The notes beneath the pieces were generated by a model. The model saw only the letters and a list, made by a program, of their open reading frames with translations, was not told the origin of the DNA and made no database searches. From contig NZ_BCST01000014.1 of NCBI RefSeq assembly GCF_001571005.1, forward strand, positions 1 to 35,020: DNA of 35,020 nucleotides, written 5' to 3'. Of this stretch, positions 15,691 to 23,604 are shown piece by piece. The stretch is from Herbiconiux solani NBRC 106740. Its GTDB lineage: Bacteria; Actinomycetota; Actinomycetes; Actinomycetales; Microbacteriaceae. The translations under genes were made by a program, and so were the position numbers. How positions within the stretch are numbered: the stretch's first letter is position 1; each line of letters starts with the position of its first letter.

Positions 15691-16083
15691 TCAGTGGGGC
15701 GTGCTGATGTGCTGCGGCTCGATGACCAGGATGACCCGGGTCTGGTCGCGTCCGCCGTACCAGGGGTAGGGGCCGCCGGTGTACTTCTGGGCCAGCTTCT
15801 CGATGTGGTCGACAGCGCCCTCGGTGGCGACCTCGAGCACCCGCCCGCGCACCTGGTAGAAGAAGCCGGGGTGCTCCGGATCCGAGATGGCGACGGCGAC
15901 CCGCGGGTCGCGCTGGATGTTCCGCACCTTCTGATGCGTCAGCACGCTGTTGATGATCACGTGCTCACCGTCGGTGTCGACCCAGGTCTGGGTGAGCTGG
16001 GGCGATCCGGAGGGCATGGTGGTCGCGAGGTAGCAGAGCGCGGGCCGCTCGAGCAGGGCGACGAGGTCGTCGGGGAGGTTCAT
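15691..16083 (-). CDS. PPOX-class F420-dependent oxidoreductase-like protein
   Basis: This is a 130-residue split-barrel flavin/deazaflavin-binding protein of the pyridoxamine-phosphate-oxidase-like superfamily. Recognisable parts are LCYLATTMPSGSPQLTQTWVDTDGEHVIINSV, the helix HQKVRNIQRDPRVAVAI, and the strand FYQVRGRVLEV. Proteins like this are usually annotated as F420-dependent and reduce, or simply bind, various small molecules. The substrate is unknown. The start overlaps the stop of the upstream small gene by 4 bases (ATGA). Small leftward operon with that gene and two unknown proteins. Confidence 0.9.
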   Translation of the reverse strand: MNLPDDLVALLERPALCYLATTMPSGSPQLTQTWVDTDGEHVIINSVLTHQKVRNIQRDPRVAVAISDPEHPGFFYQVRGRVLEVATEGAVDHIEKLAQKYTGGPYPWYGGRDQTRVILVIEPQHISTPH

Positions 16084-16346
16084 CCCTCGGCGCCGGTCCC
16101 GTTCTGCGTCTCGGTCTCGATCTCACCGGCGACGATGGCGTCGGCGTAGGTGCGCACGTCCGGGCCCGGCTCGTAGTCGATGAAGCGGTCTTTGAGGCGG
16201 CGGTTGAGCTCGGCGTAGACGGCGTCGGACTCCTCGCCGGCGTGGGAGGCCGCGGTCGCGACGACCGCCTCCTGCAGCACGCGGTCGGCGTCGTCGAGGA
16301 TCTTCGCGCGGGCCGGCTCGTTCCAGTGGATGTCGGAAGTCTTCAT
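16080..16346 (-). CDS. Small protein of unknown function upstream of PPOX gene
   Basis: This is an 88-residue acidic, soluble protein, mostly helical (ARAKILDDADRVLQEAVVATAASHAGEESDAVYAEL). It has the motif RFIDYEPGPDVRTYADAIVAGE, typical of short actinobacterial proteins without known function. ATG 16346 is chosen. The region upstream of it in the same frame reads as low-quality sequence. A TAGCGT box (complement of 16354-16359) lies 7 bases before the ATG without a Shine-Dalgarno sequence, which suggests leaderless translation. Its stop overlaps the PPOX gene start, suggesting joint function. Confidence 0.65.
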   Translation of the reverse strand: MKTSDIHWNEPARAKILDDADRVLQEAVVATAASHAGEESDAVYAELNRRLKDRFIDYEPGPDVRTYADAIVAGEIETETQNGTGAEG

Positions 16347-16353
16347 GCGCTTC

Positions 16354-16359
16354 ACGCTA
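16354..16359 (-). promoter_or_regulatory. -10 box of the 16346 operon, leaderless type
   Basis: On the minus strand the hexamer is TAGCGT, followed by GAAGCGC and then the ATG. The same TAGCGTGAAG sequence precedes the DUF5996 gene at 30715. No ribosome site is visible. Confidence 0.45.
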
Positions 16360-16400
16360 TGCCCCTCGCCGAGGGCCGCAAGGGGGTGCAGACTGCGGGA

Positions 16401-16661
16401 ATGGACGACCCGCTCGAACGCACCATCCTCGATCTGTTGGCGAGTCGAGCCCCGACGTCGTCGATCTGCCCCTCGGATGCGGCCAAGGCGGCGGGCGGTG
16501 ACGACTGGCGGCCGCTGATGGAGCCCGTGCGGGAGGCGGCCCGCCGCCTGGTCGCGCGTGGCGAGGTCGACATCACGCAGGGGGGCGAGCCGGTCGACCC
16601 GTCCGACCTGCACGGCCCCATCCGCATCCGCCGCCACCGCCACCGCCCTGCGGATACCTGA
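16401..16661 (+). CDS. DUF3253 domain protein
   Basis: This is an 86-residue protein built of a winged-helix-like fold. The DUF3253 signature is clear: ILDLLASRAPTSSICPSDAAKA, then DDWRPLMEPVREAARRLVARGEVDITQGGEPVDP. It is short and basic at the end (HRHRHRP). The function of the family is not known, though it is predicted to bind nucleic acid by fold only. The ATG at 16401 is the sole good start. It is divergent from the small 88-residue gene. Confidence 0.85.
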   Translation: MDDPLERTILDLLASRAPTSSICPSDAAKAAGGDDWRPLMEPVREAARRLVARGEVDITQGGEPVDPSDLHGPIRIRRHRHRPADT

Positions 16662-16673
16662 CCCGGCGATTCC

Positions 16674-16700
16674 TGACCCGGCGAGCGAGCGCGCGGGTCA
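16674..16700. terminator. Possible bidirectional terminator between DUF3253 and the transporter
   Basis: TGACCCG (16674-16680) and CGGGTCA (16694-16700) can pair over a 13-base loop. The right arm includes the stop codon of the leftward transporter gene. A direct copy of CCTGACCCGGCGA occurs at 16657-16669 and 16672-16684. No T-run is present, so the call is weak. Confidence 0.35.
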
Positions 16701-17894
16701 CGAGGCGGGGGCCGGTACGGATGCGGGCGGGGCGAGGAGGGTGCCACGGACGATCGCGCCGTGGAACGTCCTGGTCGCGACGATGCCCCAGGCGGCCACC
16801 AGCCCGGCGAAGAGCACCACGGCGAGGACGTCCAGTGCGTCCGAGCCGGTATGCAGGGCGAGCGCGGTGACCCCCGTGACGCAGGTGCCCACGGGGAAGG
16901 TGAACGACCACCAGGTCAGGGCGAACGGCATCCCGATCCGGGCGGTGCGCACCGTGATCCCGATCGCCAGGGCACCCCAGAGCAGCGCGAAGCCCAGCAC
17001 CGGGACCCCGTAGACGACGCCGAACAGCTCCAGCGCGTGGGCCCACATCGGGTCGACCACGAGATGGGCGTTCCCGCCCAGCAGGTTCACGGCGGTGATG
17101 GACTGCCCGAGCGGTCCGAGCACGATCCACAGCGTCGGCACCATCGCGGCGGCACCGATGCTGAGGCGCGCCAGCCGCGCCCAGATCAGGGTGATGATGA
17201 TCAGCGATGCGAGCAGGCTCAGTCCGAACATCCCGTAGCAGAACAGCAGCATCGTGAGCCGGGGTTGCCCGGCGGGGACGTACGGGAGGAGCAGTGCTCC
17301 GGTCGCGGCGGACACCATCGGCGGAACGACCGGCATCAACCAGCCCCCGAAAGCACTGTCACCGGCTGCGTTGTGGGCGCTGTCGCCGGCACGGTCGTCG
17401 GCGCCCGCCTGCCGGGTGAAGGTGAGGTACGGGATGGCGACCGCCGACAGCAGGCCGAGCACCGTGCCGAGCGTCCACAGCGTCGCATCGATGGTCACCG
17501 CGGCAGCCTCCCCCACGACGTCCTTGCCGAGCAGGAGCGTGCCCGCGCCGACCGTCAGCAGCGCCATCGGAGGTGCGCCGTAGAAGTGGGCCATCACCGC
17601 GTGCCGGTGATGACTCAGCGCGGTGGCGCGGAACCTCATCCAGTGCAGCACGGTCGCGACCGTGAGCACGATCAGCAGAGCGGATGCCGCGACCCACACG
17701 ACGGTGCCGGCCACGCGCAGCCCCGGGAATTGGAGGGGAAGGGTGGCGGAGGCGTTGGCCACGATCCCCGTGCCCATCACCGAGGCGTACCAGTTGGGCG
17801 TGATGTTCGACACCACGAGCCTGCGGTCCTCCAGCTCGCGGAACCAGCGCCGCCGAGGAGAGCGTTGAAGGGGTGGCAGCGATTCGATGATCAT
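16698..17894 (-). CDS. TDT-family (TehA/SLAC1-type) transporter
   Basis: This is a 398-residue membrane protein with about ten hydrophobic helices. The start of the core is the family hallmark NITPNWYASVMGTGIVANAS, seen in C4-dicarboxylate/malic acid and sulfite exporters. PVLGFALLWGALAIG and FALTWWSFTFPVGTCVTG are also typical, the last being the signature of the SLAC1/Mae1/SSU1 fold. The substrate could be an organic acid, sulfite or an anion and is undetermined. The ATG at 17894 has TAGGAGC directly before it, close for a ribosome site. It is divergent from the LysR gene, which probably controls it. Confidence 0.88.
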   Translation of the reverse strand: MIIESLPPLQRSPRRRWFRELEDRRLVVSNITPNWYASVMGTGIVANASATLPLQFPGLRVAGTVVWVAASALLIVLTVATVLHWMRFRATALSHHRHAVMAHFYGAPPMALLTVGAGTLLLGKDVVGEAAAVTIDATLWTLGTVLGLLSAVAIPYLTFTRQAGADDRAGDSAHNAAGDSAFGGWLMPVVPPMVSAATGALLLPYVPAGQPRLTMLLFCYGMFGLSLLASLIIITLIWARLARLSIGAAAMVPTLWIVLGPLGQSITAVNLLGGNAHLVVDPMWAHALELFGVVYGVPVLGFALLWGALAIGITVRTARIGMPFALTWWSFTFPVGTCVTGVTALALHTGSDALDVLAVVLFAGLVAAWGIVATRTFHGAIVRGTLLAPPASVPAPAS

Positions 17895-17939
17895 GCTCCT
17901 ACGCTTTCGCGACGGCGGCCTCCGCGGAAGAGCGCCCTC

Positions 17940-17969
17940 CTTGTGCCGCCACAAGCTAGCCTTGTGGCG
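17940..17969. promoter_or_regulatory. Operator-like palindromes and -10 box between transporter and LysR genes
   Basis: CGCCACAAG (17947-17955) and CTTGTGGCG (17961-17969) form a perfect 9-bp inverted repeat over 5 bases. It fits the T-N11-A layout of LysR-type sites (ACAAG-N5-CTTGT). CTTGTG (17940-17945) adds a third half-site facing CACAAG (17950-17955). The -10 hexamer TAGCCT (17957-17962) lies in the centre of the repeat, 6 bases before GTG 17969, so a bound regulator would cover its own promoter. The same site could serve the transporter gene, whose start is 46 bases away. Confidence 0.6.
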
Positions 17970-18889
17970 TGACCCGCGCGCCGGCCCTCCCCGATCTGGA
18001 ATCCCTGCAGGCCTTGGTCGCGGTCGCCGAGACGGGCAGCCTCACCGCCGCTCGTACGCGCCTCGGGATCTCCCAGCAGGCGGTGTCGCTGCGGGTGCGC
18101 GGGCTCGAGCAGTCGATCGGGATGCCGCTGCTCGTGCGATCGACGCGCGGCTCGGCACTCACGCCCGCCGGCGAGCTCGCGGTGGAGTGGGCCGTCACCC
18201 TGCTCGCGGCAGCGGAGGCCTTCTCGGCCGCGGTCGGCACCCTCCAGCACGACCGGCAGCGGGAGTTCCGCATCGCCGCGAGCCTGACCGTCGCCGAGCA
18301 CCTGATCCCGCACTGGCTCTCCCTCTGGCACCTCGGGCCGGCCACGCCGGACGTGCAGCTGACCGCGGTCAACAGCGGCGCGGTCATCGACCTCGTCCGG
18401 CGAGGAGAGGCCGATCTGGGATTCATCGAGACCCCGGACCTCCCGGCCGATCTGAGCACCGCCGTCGTCGGCCAGGACCAGCTGATCGTCGTCACCGCAC
18501 CCGCGCATCCGTGGTCGGGGAGGGAGGATGTGACGGCAGCCGAACTGGCGTCCACGAAGCTGCTCTGGCGCGAGGAGGGGAGCGGCACCCGGCGTGCGCT
18601 CGAACGGGCGCTCCGGGATGCCGGGATCGAGTCGGTGGCGCCGCCGGCGGCGGTCATCCCGTCGGCCCTCGGGATACGCACCACCGCCGCGGCGGGCTAC
18701 GCGCCGGCCGTTCTGAGCGCCCTGGCCGTGAGGGACGACGTGCGCGCGGGACGGTTGGCGCGCATCCGCTTCGACGGGCTCGATCTGCGTCGTCCGCTCA
18801 CCGCGATCTGGACCGGGGAGCCGACGATAGACGTGACCCGTCTCCTGCAGATCGTCGCCGATGAGCATTCCGGCGCCGTTCAGCCCTGA
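17969..18889 (+). CDS. LysR family transcriptional regulator
   Basis: This is a 306-residue regulator. The winged helix is in residues 5-65 (LESLQALVAVAETGSLTAARTRLGISQQAVSLRVRGLEQSIG). The effector-binding type-2 periplasmic fold follows (about 90-300), with motifs such as GEADLGFIETPDLP and LLWREEGSGTRRALERAL. GTG 17969 is the first start of the frame and has TAGCCT six bases before it, so the mRNA is probably leaderless. It likely controls the divergent TDT transporter and itself through the palindrome at 17947-17969. The inducer is unknown. Confidence 0.93.
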   Translation: MTRAPALPDLESLQALVAVAETGSLTAARTRLGISQQAVSLRVRGLEQSIGMPLLVRSTRGSALTPAGELAVEWAVTLLAAAEAFSAAVGTLQHDRQREFRIAASLTVAEHLIPHWLSLWHLGPATPDVQLTAVNSGAVIDLVRRGEADLGFIETPDLPADLSTAVVGQDQLIVVTAPAHPWSGREDVTAAELASTKLLWREEGSGTRRALERALRDAGIESVAPPAAVIPSALGIRTTAAAGYAPAVLSALAVRDDVRAGRLARIRFDGLDLRRPLTAIWTGEPTIDVTRLLQIVADEHSGAVQP

Positions 18890-18921
18890 TCTCGCTCGAC
18901 AGGTGTCCCCCAAGTGGTGGC

Positions 18922-18950
18922 CTTACACGGCGGATGGGGGCGGCTAGCCT
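18922..18950 (+). promoter_or_regulatory. Promoter of the lipoprotein gene
   Basis: CTTACA (18922-18927) and TAGCCT (18945-18950) are separated by 17 bases. Transcription from about 18957 would leave a short leader with the ribosome site GGAGGAGG before GTG 18990. This is a consistent sigma-70-type promoter assignment. Confidence 0.55.
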
Positions 18951-18989
18951 GCGAGGACGAGCCCGCGCAGACGACGGAGGAGGTCACTC

Positions 18990-19490
18990 GTGCCGTTCCG
19001 TACCCGCACCCGCATCCTTCGGATGACTGCTGCTGCCGCGGTTCTGGCGGGGCTCGGCCTCGTGCTCACCGGGTGCGGCACCCAGAGCCCCCGGGTCGAC
19101 ACCGAGTTCGAGCGGATGGGCGAGGCGATCGGCGGGTGGCCGTCGGTCGAGTCCGCGAGCGTGAACGGGTCGTACAACGGGCTCCCCACGAGCCGGAACC
19201 TCGAGATCGAGATCAACCTCGAGCAGACCGACGGCGTCGACCTCTCCGAGTACCTGAACCACGCGCTCGAGAATGCGTGGAAGTTCGACGTCTACGAGCC
19301 CGCGCATGTCTGGGTCGACATGTACGACATGTCGGTGGACGTGGCCCCGGGCTACGCGCGGAAGGCCATCGACCTGACCGACGCCGCCGCGCCCCTCGGG
19401 TTCGAGGCCGAGCACGACGGCGAAGTGAGCGTCTCCGCCGACGACATGGCCGAGAAGTACGGCCCCTGGCCCCTCAAGTCCACCGAATAA
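18990..19490 (+). CDS. Secreted lipoprotein of unknown function
   Basis: This is a 166-residue protein with an N-terminal signal of positively charged residues (RTRTRILR), a hydrophobic core, and the lipobox LTGC with Cys29 as the modified residue. It should be anchored to the outer face of the membrane. The mature part (about 137 residues) is acidic and has no recognisable domain. EIEINLEQTDGVDLSEYLNHALENAWKFDVYEPAHVWVDM suggests an alternating beta-alpha protein, as in several actinobacterial lipoproteins. Start GTG 18990 is preceded by GGAGGAGG. It ends in a perfect hairpin shared with the convergent molybdenum-enzyme operon. Confidence 0.8.
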   Translation: MPFRTRTRILRMTAAAAVLAGLGLVLTGCGTQSPRVDTEFERMGEAIGGWPSVESASVNGSYNGLPTSRNLEIEINLEQTDGVDLSEYLNHALENAWKFDVYEPAHVWVDMYDMSVDVAPGYARKAIDLTDAAAPLGFEAEHDGEVSVSADDMAEKYGPWPLKSTE

Positions 19491-19492
19491 GT

Positions 19493-19517
19493 CGGCCGCG
19501 TGCCGATCACGCGGCCG
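19493..19517. terminator. Bidirectional terminator hairpin
   Basis: A perfect 10-bp inverted repeat, CGGCCGCGTG (19493-19502) and CACGCGGCCG (19508-19517), encloses the 5-base loop CCGAT. It sits between two convergent stop codons and overlaps the stop codon and last bases of the 2Fe-2S subunit gene (19507 upward). There is no T-run, as is common for high-GC terminators. Confidence 0.7.
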
Positions 19518-20043
19518 GGATTCCGCCCTGCGGGCTGGAGGCTTGGTCGGCGGCGACGTCCTCGATGGCCGCGATGATGTTGGGGTAGGCGGCACAGCGG
19601 CAGAGGTTGCCGCTCATGAACTCCTGGATCTCGCCCGAGGACGAGGTGCGGCCCTGCCGGATGCAGGCCACCGCCGACATGATCTGGCCCGAGGTGCAGT
19701 AGCCGCACTGGAACGCGTCGTGCTCGATGAAGGCGGCCTGCACGGGGTGCAGTGGGGCGGACGAGTCGGCCGGGGAGTCGCCATCCGCATCCGCATCCTG
19801 CAGGCCCTCGATCGTGCGGATGTCGCGGCCGTCGGCCATCACCGCCAGCGTCAGGCACGCCAGCCGCGGCTCGCCGTCGACGTGGATCGTGCAGGCGCCG
19901 CACTGCCCGTGGTCGCAGCCCTTCTTGGTTCCGGTGAGCTGCAGCTGCTCGCGCAGCGCGTCGAGCACGGTGGTGCGCGGGTCGGGCGCGACCGAGCGGT
20001 CGACGCCGTTGATGCGCAGCACGAACGGGGGTGTCTCAGGCAT
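19507..20043 (-). CDS. Molybdenum hydroxylase 2Fe-2S subunit (xanthine dehydrogenase/aldehyde oxidoreductase type)
   Basis: This is the 178-residue electron-transfer subunit. The first cluster is of plant ferredoxin type, Cys43, Cys48, Cys51 and Cys63 (KGCDHGQCGAC...LAC). The second cluster uses Cys113, Cys116, Cys148 and Cys150 (QCGYC...CRC) in a helical domain. An acidic, low-complexity loop (QDADADGDSPADSSAP) links the two. E. coli PaoA carries a Tat signal, but here no twin-arginine leader is seen, so the enzyme would be cytoplasmic. It is the last gene of the operon and starts 8 bases inside the end of the Mo subunit gene. Confidence 0.93.
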   Translation of the reverse strand: MPETPPFVLRINGVDRSVAPDPRTTVLDALREQLQLTGTKKGCDHGQCGACTIHVDGEPRLACLTLAVMADGRDIRTIEGLQDADADGDSPADSSAPLHPVQAAFIEHDAFQCGYCTSGQIMSAVACIRQGRTSSSGEIQEFMSGNLCRCAAYPNIIAAIEDVAADQASSPQGGIPAA

Positions 20044-22330
20044 CGTCCATCACCTTGTCCGGGGTCATCGGCAGGCTCCGGATGCGCCTGCCCGTCGCAT
20101 TGAAGACGGCGTTCGCGATGGCCGCGGGCACGCCGTTGCAGCCCATCTCGCCGATGCCGTAGGCGCCCAGCGCGCCCAGCCGCTCGTCCGGCACGTCGAC
20201 CGCCTCGATGGTGATCGCGGGCGAGTCGCCGCAGCTCGGCACGTGGTAGTCGGCGAGGTTGCGCACCACGGGCAGGCCCGTCGTGGGGTCGAAGACCGTC
20301 TCCTCCATCAGCGCCATGCCGATTCCGAAGATCATTCCGCCCATGATCTGCGAGCGCGCCGTGGTCGGGTTGATCATGCGCCCGAAGTCGTAGACGCCGG
20401 TCAGCCGCTCGACCCGCACCACCCCGAAGTCGGCGTCGACGCGCACCTCGGCGAAGACGGCGCCGAAGGAATAGAAGGCGTGGTCCTCGCGCTCCGGGCC
20501 GGGCTTGCCCGAACCCTCGGCCGTGATCGAGGGAAGCCCCGCAGCGGCGAGGATCTCGGCGAAGCTCTGCGAGCGCTCCGGATGCTCGAGGTCGTAGAGA
20601 GACCCGTCGCGCGACCCGACCCGCGCCGAGGGCAAGCCCGAGAGCGGTGTGCCCTCGAGCTGCCGGGCGAGCCGCTTCAGCGACTCGATCACGGCGGCAC
20701 CCGCAGCCTCGACGGCGGGGCCGACGCTGGCCGTGGTCACCGAGCCCGCGGTGGGCGGCGCCGAGGGCAGCCGTGAGTCGCCGAGTTCGAAGCGCACCCG
20801 GTCGAGCGGCAGCCCCACGGCGTCGGCCGCGATCAGGCGGAACACCGAGTAGGCGCCGTTTCCGAGCTCGTGCGTGGCGCTACGCCCGACGGCGGTGCCG
20901 TCGGCGAGCAGGGTCACGCTGGCCGAAGCGGCCCGCTGCTCGGCCGGGTGCATGGCCGACGACATCCCGAAGCCCACGAAGGCGTCGCCCGCGCGCCTGG
21001 AGCCGGGCGTGGTGGGGCGGTCGCTCCAGCCGAACAGCTCGGCCCCGCGCTCGTAGCACTCGCGCAGGTGCTTGTTCGAGAAGGGCTGCCCGGTGTCGGG
21101 GTCGGCGGTCGCGTAGTTGGCGAGCCGCAGCTGGACCGGATCGTGGCCGAGCTCGTGGGCCAGTTCATCCATCGCACTCTCGAGCGCGAAGCTGCCGGGC
21201 AGGAAGCCGGGGCCGCGCATCACGCTCGGCGAGGGCAGGTTGAGGCTCGCGAGCTCGGTCGAGTACGCCAGGTGGGGTGTCGCGTACATCATCTTCGTCA
21301 TCCGCGCGCCGAACTCGGTGTACCCGCTCACGGTCGAGGTGTGGGTGCGGGTGTCGTGCGAGACCGATTGCAGGTGACCCTCGGCGTCGGCGCCGAGCCG
21401 CAACGTCTGGCGGGTGCCGGGGCGGTGCCCGCCGGTGGAGTAGACCTGCTGGCGGCGCCACTCGATCTTCACGGGGCGCCCGACCACCCGGGCCGCGAGC
21501 GCGACGAGCAGAGGGTTGTGGAACGACCAGGCCTTCGAGCCGAAGGCCCCGCCGATGAACGTCGAGATGACCACGACGTCGTCGGGGTCGAGCGAGAAGG
21601 AGTGGGCTGCGAAGTCGCGCAGCATCTGCACGCCACGGCAGGTGTCGTGGAGGGTGAGCACCGGACCTTCGCCGTCGCCCTCCGGGTCGCCCTCACCCAT
21701 TCCCGGCCCCGACCACTCGGCGATCGTGCAGAGCAGCTCGATGGGGTTGTGGTGCACGATCGAGGTGTCGTACTCGGCCTCGACGTGCACGGCCGACGAG
21801 TTCCACGCCTCCGCGGCGTCGGCGTCGGCCCGCTGCAGCTTGTCGGTGCCGCCGAACTCCTCGGGGAACCGCCGGTTCGACGAAGCGTCGAGCACGGTCT
21901 CGGGTTCCTCAGAGTCGTACTCGAGGTGCACGAGGGTGGCCGCGTGACGTGCGATCTCGACGGTCTCGGCGACCACCACGGCCACGGGCTGGGCGCCGTA
22001 GTGGATGCGCGGGCTCTGCAACGGCTGCAGCGCCTCGCCGAACCCGCCGTCGCCCGAGAGCGGGAACCCGGCCCCGGTGGCGGGGTAGGGCGCGAGCGTC
22101 GGAGCGTTCTCGTGAGTGACGACGGCCAGCACGCCCGGCACCGCGAGGGCGGCCGTCGAGTCGATCGAGCGGATGGCGCCGCGCGAGATACCGCTCATCA
22201 CGAGGGCGCCGTGGGCGAGGCCGGCGACAGCCCACTCGGCGGTGAAGGTGGCGGTGCCGGTGACTTTCTGCCGGCCGTCGGGCCGCGGCGAGGCGGCGCC
22301 GACCGCCACGAACGGCGGTGCGGCGCTCAC
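20036..22330 (-). CDS. Molybdenum hydroxylase molybdopterin-binding subunit
   Basis: This is the 764-residue catalytic subunit of the xanthine dehydrogenase/aldehyde oxidase family. It has the alpha/beta hammerhead domain in the first 130 residues (ASPRPDGRQKVTGTATFTAEW) and the two Mo-cofactor domains behind it. The active-site glutamate is in GIGEMGCNG (Glu728), and GGAFGSKAW marks the cofactor-binding loop. The substrate is not inferable, but an aldehyde or N-heterocycle is expected. The GTG at 22330 overlaps the stop of the FAD subunit gene (GTGA). Longer upstream sequence in this frame belongs to shadow coding. A dedicated cofactor sulfurase (XdhC/PaoD) is not in the window. Confidence 0.93.
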   Translation of the reverse strand: MSAAPPFVAVGAASPRPDGRQKVTGTATFTAEWAVAGLAHGALVMSGISRGAIRSIDSTAALAVPGVLAVVTHENAPTLAPYPATGAGFPLSGDGGFGEALQPLQSPRIHYGAQPVAVVVAETVEIARHAATLVHLEYDSEEPETVLDASSNRRFPEEFGGTDKLQRADADAAEAWNSSAVHVEAEYDTSIVHHNPIELLCTIAEWSGPGMGEGDPEGDGEGPVLTLHDTCRGVQMLRDFAAHSFSLDPDDVVVISTFIGGAFGSKAWSFHNPLLVALAARVVGRPVKIEWRRQQVYSTGGHRPGTRQTLRLGADAEGHLQSVSHDTRTHTSTVSGYTEFGARMTKMMYATPHLAYSTELASLNLPSPSVMRGPGFLPGSFALESAMDELAHELGHDPVQLRLANYATADPDTGQPFSNKHLRECYERGAELFGWSDRPTTPGSRRAGDAFVGFGMSSAMHPAEQRAASASVTLLADGTAVGRSATHELGNGAYSVFRLIAADAVGLPLDRVRFELGDSRLPSAPPTAGSVTTASVGPAVEAAGAAVIESLKRLARQLEGTPLSGLPSARVGSRDGSLYDLEHPERSQSFAEILAAAGLPSITAEGSGKPGPEREDHAFYSFGAVFAEVRVDADFGVVRVERLTGVYDFGRMINPTTARSQIMGGMIFGIGMALMEETVFDPTTGLPVVRNLADYHVPSCGDSPAITIEAVDVPDERLGALGAYGIGEMGCNGVPAAIANAVFNATGRRIRSLPMTPDKVMDDA

Positions 22331-23466
22331 GACGCCTCCCCCACCAGCTCGTCGCGGGGCCGGGTGGTGCCGGCGAGCCCGCCGACGCTCGCCGAGAGCG
22401 CGGTGCCGGGCGGCCCGGGCAGCGGTTCGAGCCCTGCCGTCTGCGACAGGATGCGGCGCACGATCGAGCGCGAGAACGGCCGCTTGTACGAGTTCATCGA
22501 GAACGCGACGCTGCCGTCCGAGGCGCGGGCCGCCGCCGCCGCGAACAGCTCGGCGCTCGGCAATTCGCCGACCAGTATCTGCTCCACGGCGGGCAGCCGC
22601 CACGGCCGCGCCGCCACACTGCCGAGTGCGACGCGGGCCCGGCTGATCCGGCCGTCGTCGTCGAACTCGAGGGTGGCGGCGCAGGAGACGAGCGCGTAGG
22701 CGAACGAGGCCCGATCGCGCACCTTGAGGTAGTGCGAGCGTCCGGCGAACGGCGGCAGCGCGAGCTCGGTGATCACCTCGCCCGGGCGCAGCGTGAAGTC
22801 GGCTTCAGGATGCCCCTCCGGCAGCCGCAGCAGCTCGTGCACCGGGATGCTGCGCGCCCCCTCCGGGCCCTCGACGTGCACGAGCGCGTCGAACGCCACG
22901 AGCGCCACCGCCAGGTCGGAGGGGTGGGCGGCGATGCAGGTGGTGGGTCCGACCCCCTCGGACGGGTCGTAGCCGTGACCGAAGATCGCGTGCATCCGGT
23001 TGAAGCCGTGCACGGCGGCGCATCCACTGCCCGGCTCGCGCTTGTTGCAGGCCTGGTCGGGGTCACGGAAGTAGGGGCAGCGGGTGCGCTGCAGCAGGTT
23101 GCCGGCCGAGGAGGCCATGCCCCTGATCTGCTGGGTGGCGCCCGAGTGCACCGCCTCGCTCACGGCCGTGTAGCGCTCGACGATCAGTGGATGCTCGGCG
23201 AGCGCCGTGTTCGACACGAGGGCCCCCACGAGCACGCCGGTGTCGAGGCCGCTGTGGGCGCCGCTGTCGTCGGCACCGCTGTCGGCCGGCCGGATCTCGT
23301 CGAGGGCCAGACGTGAGATGTCGACCAGGTGACTGGGGCCGATGCTGCCCTCCTTCAGGAGGTCGACCACGCTGGTTCCGCCCGCGATGAGCGCGGCACC
23401 GGGCTGCGACGACTCGGTAACGGCGTCGCTCACGCTGGTCGCCCTGTGGTAGCTGAGGGGGTGCAT
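22327..23466 (-). CDS. Molybdenum hydroxylase FAD-binding subunit with 4Fe-4S insertion
   Basis: This is the 379-residue flavin subunit. ALIAGGTSVVDLLKEG is the FAD-binding loop, and RGMASSAGNLLQRTRC is the second conserved stretch. Four cysteines, Cys130, Cys140, Cys149 and Cys177 (RCPYFRD, ACNKREPGSGC, PTTC), sit in an insertion of the kind that carries an additional 4Fe-4S cluster in PaoB (YagS). The start ATG 23466 is the first in the frame with a reasonable upstream GGGAACGAG. It heads the operon FAD - Mo - 2Fe-2S, an order different from E. coli paoABC (2Fe-2S - FAD - Mo). Confidence 0.92.
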   Translation of the reverse strand: MHPLSYHRATSVSDAVTESSQPGAALIAGGTSVVDLLKEGSIGPSHLVDISRLALDEIRPADSGADDSGAHSGLDTGVLVGALVSNTALAEHPLIVERYTAVSEAVHSGATQQIRGMASSAGNLLQRTRCPYFRDPDQACNKREPGSGCAAVHGFNRMHAIFGHGYDPSEGVGPTTCIAAHPSDLAVALVAFDALVHVEGPEGARSIPVHELLRLPEGHPEADFTLRPGEVITELALPPFAGRSHYLKVRDRASFAYALVSCAATLEFDDDGRISRARVALGSVAARPWRLPAVEQILVGELPSAELFAAAAARASDGSVAFSMNSYKRPFSRSIVRRILSQTAGLEPLPGPPGTALSASVGGLAGTTRPRDELVGEAS

Positions 23467-23511
23467 CCGCTCGTTCCCGTCTGCCGCGGTTCGCCCTTGC
23501 GGGCCGGTGCA

Positions 23512-23528
23512 GCCGACGCTACGTCGGC
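23512..23528 (-). promoter_or_regulatory. 17-bp palindrome upstream of the molybdenum hydroxylase operon
   Basis: GCCGACG (23512-23518), CTA, CGTCGGC (23522-23528) form a perfect palindrome centred about 54 bases before the ATG at 23466. The position is right for an operator overlapping a promoter. No regulator gene is adjacent. The 138-base gap holds no other feature I can support. Confidence 0.45.
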
Positions 23529-23604
23529 ACCTCCCCCACAGCGCCCGACATCTGTCGAGTCTTTCCGCCTCCAACGCCGCCGGCGGCCCGGGACACGATG
23601 CGGG

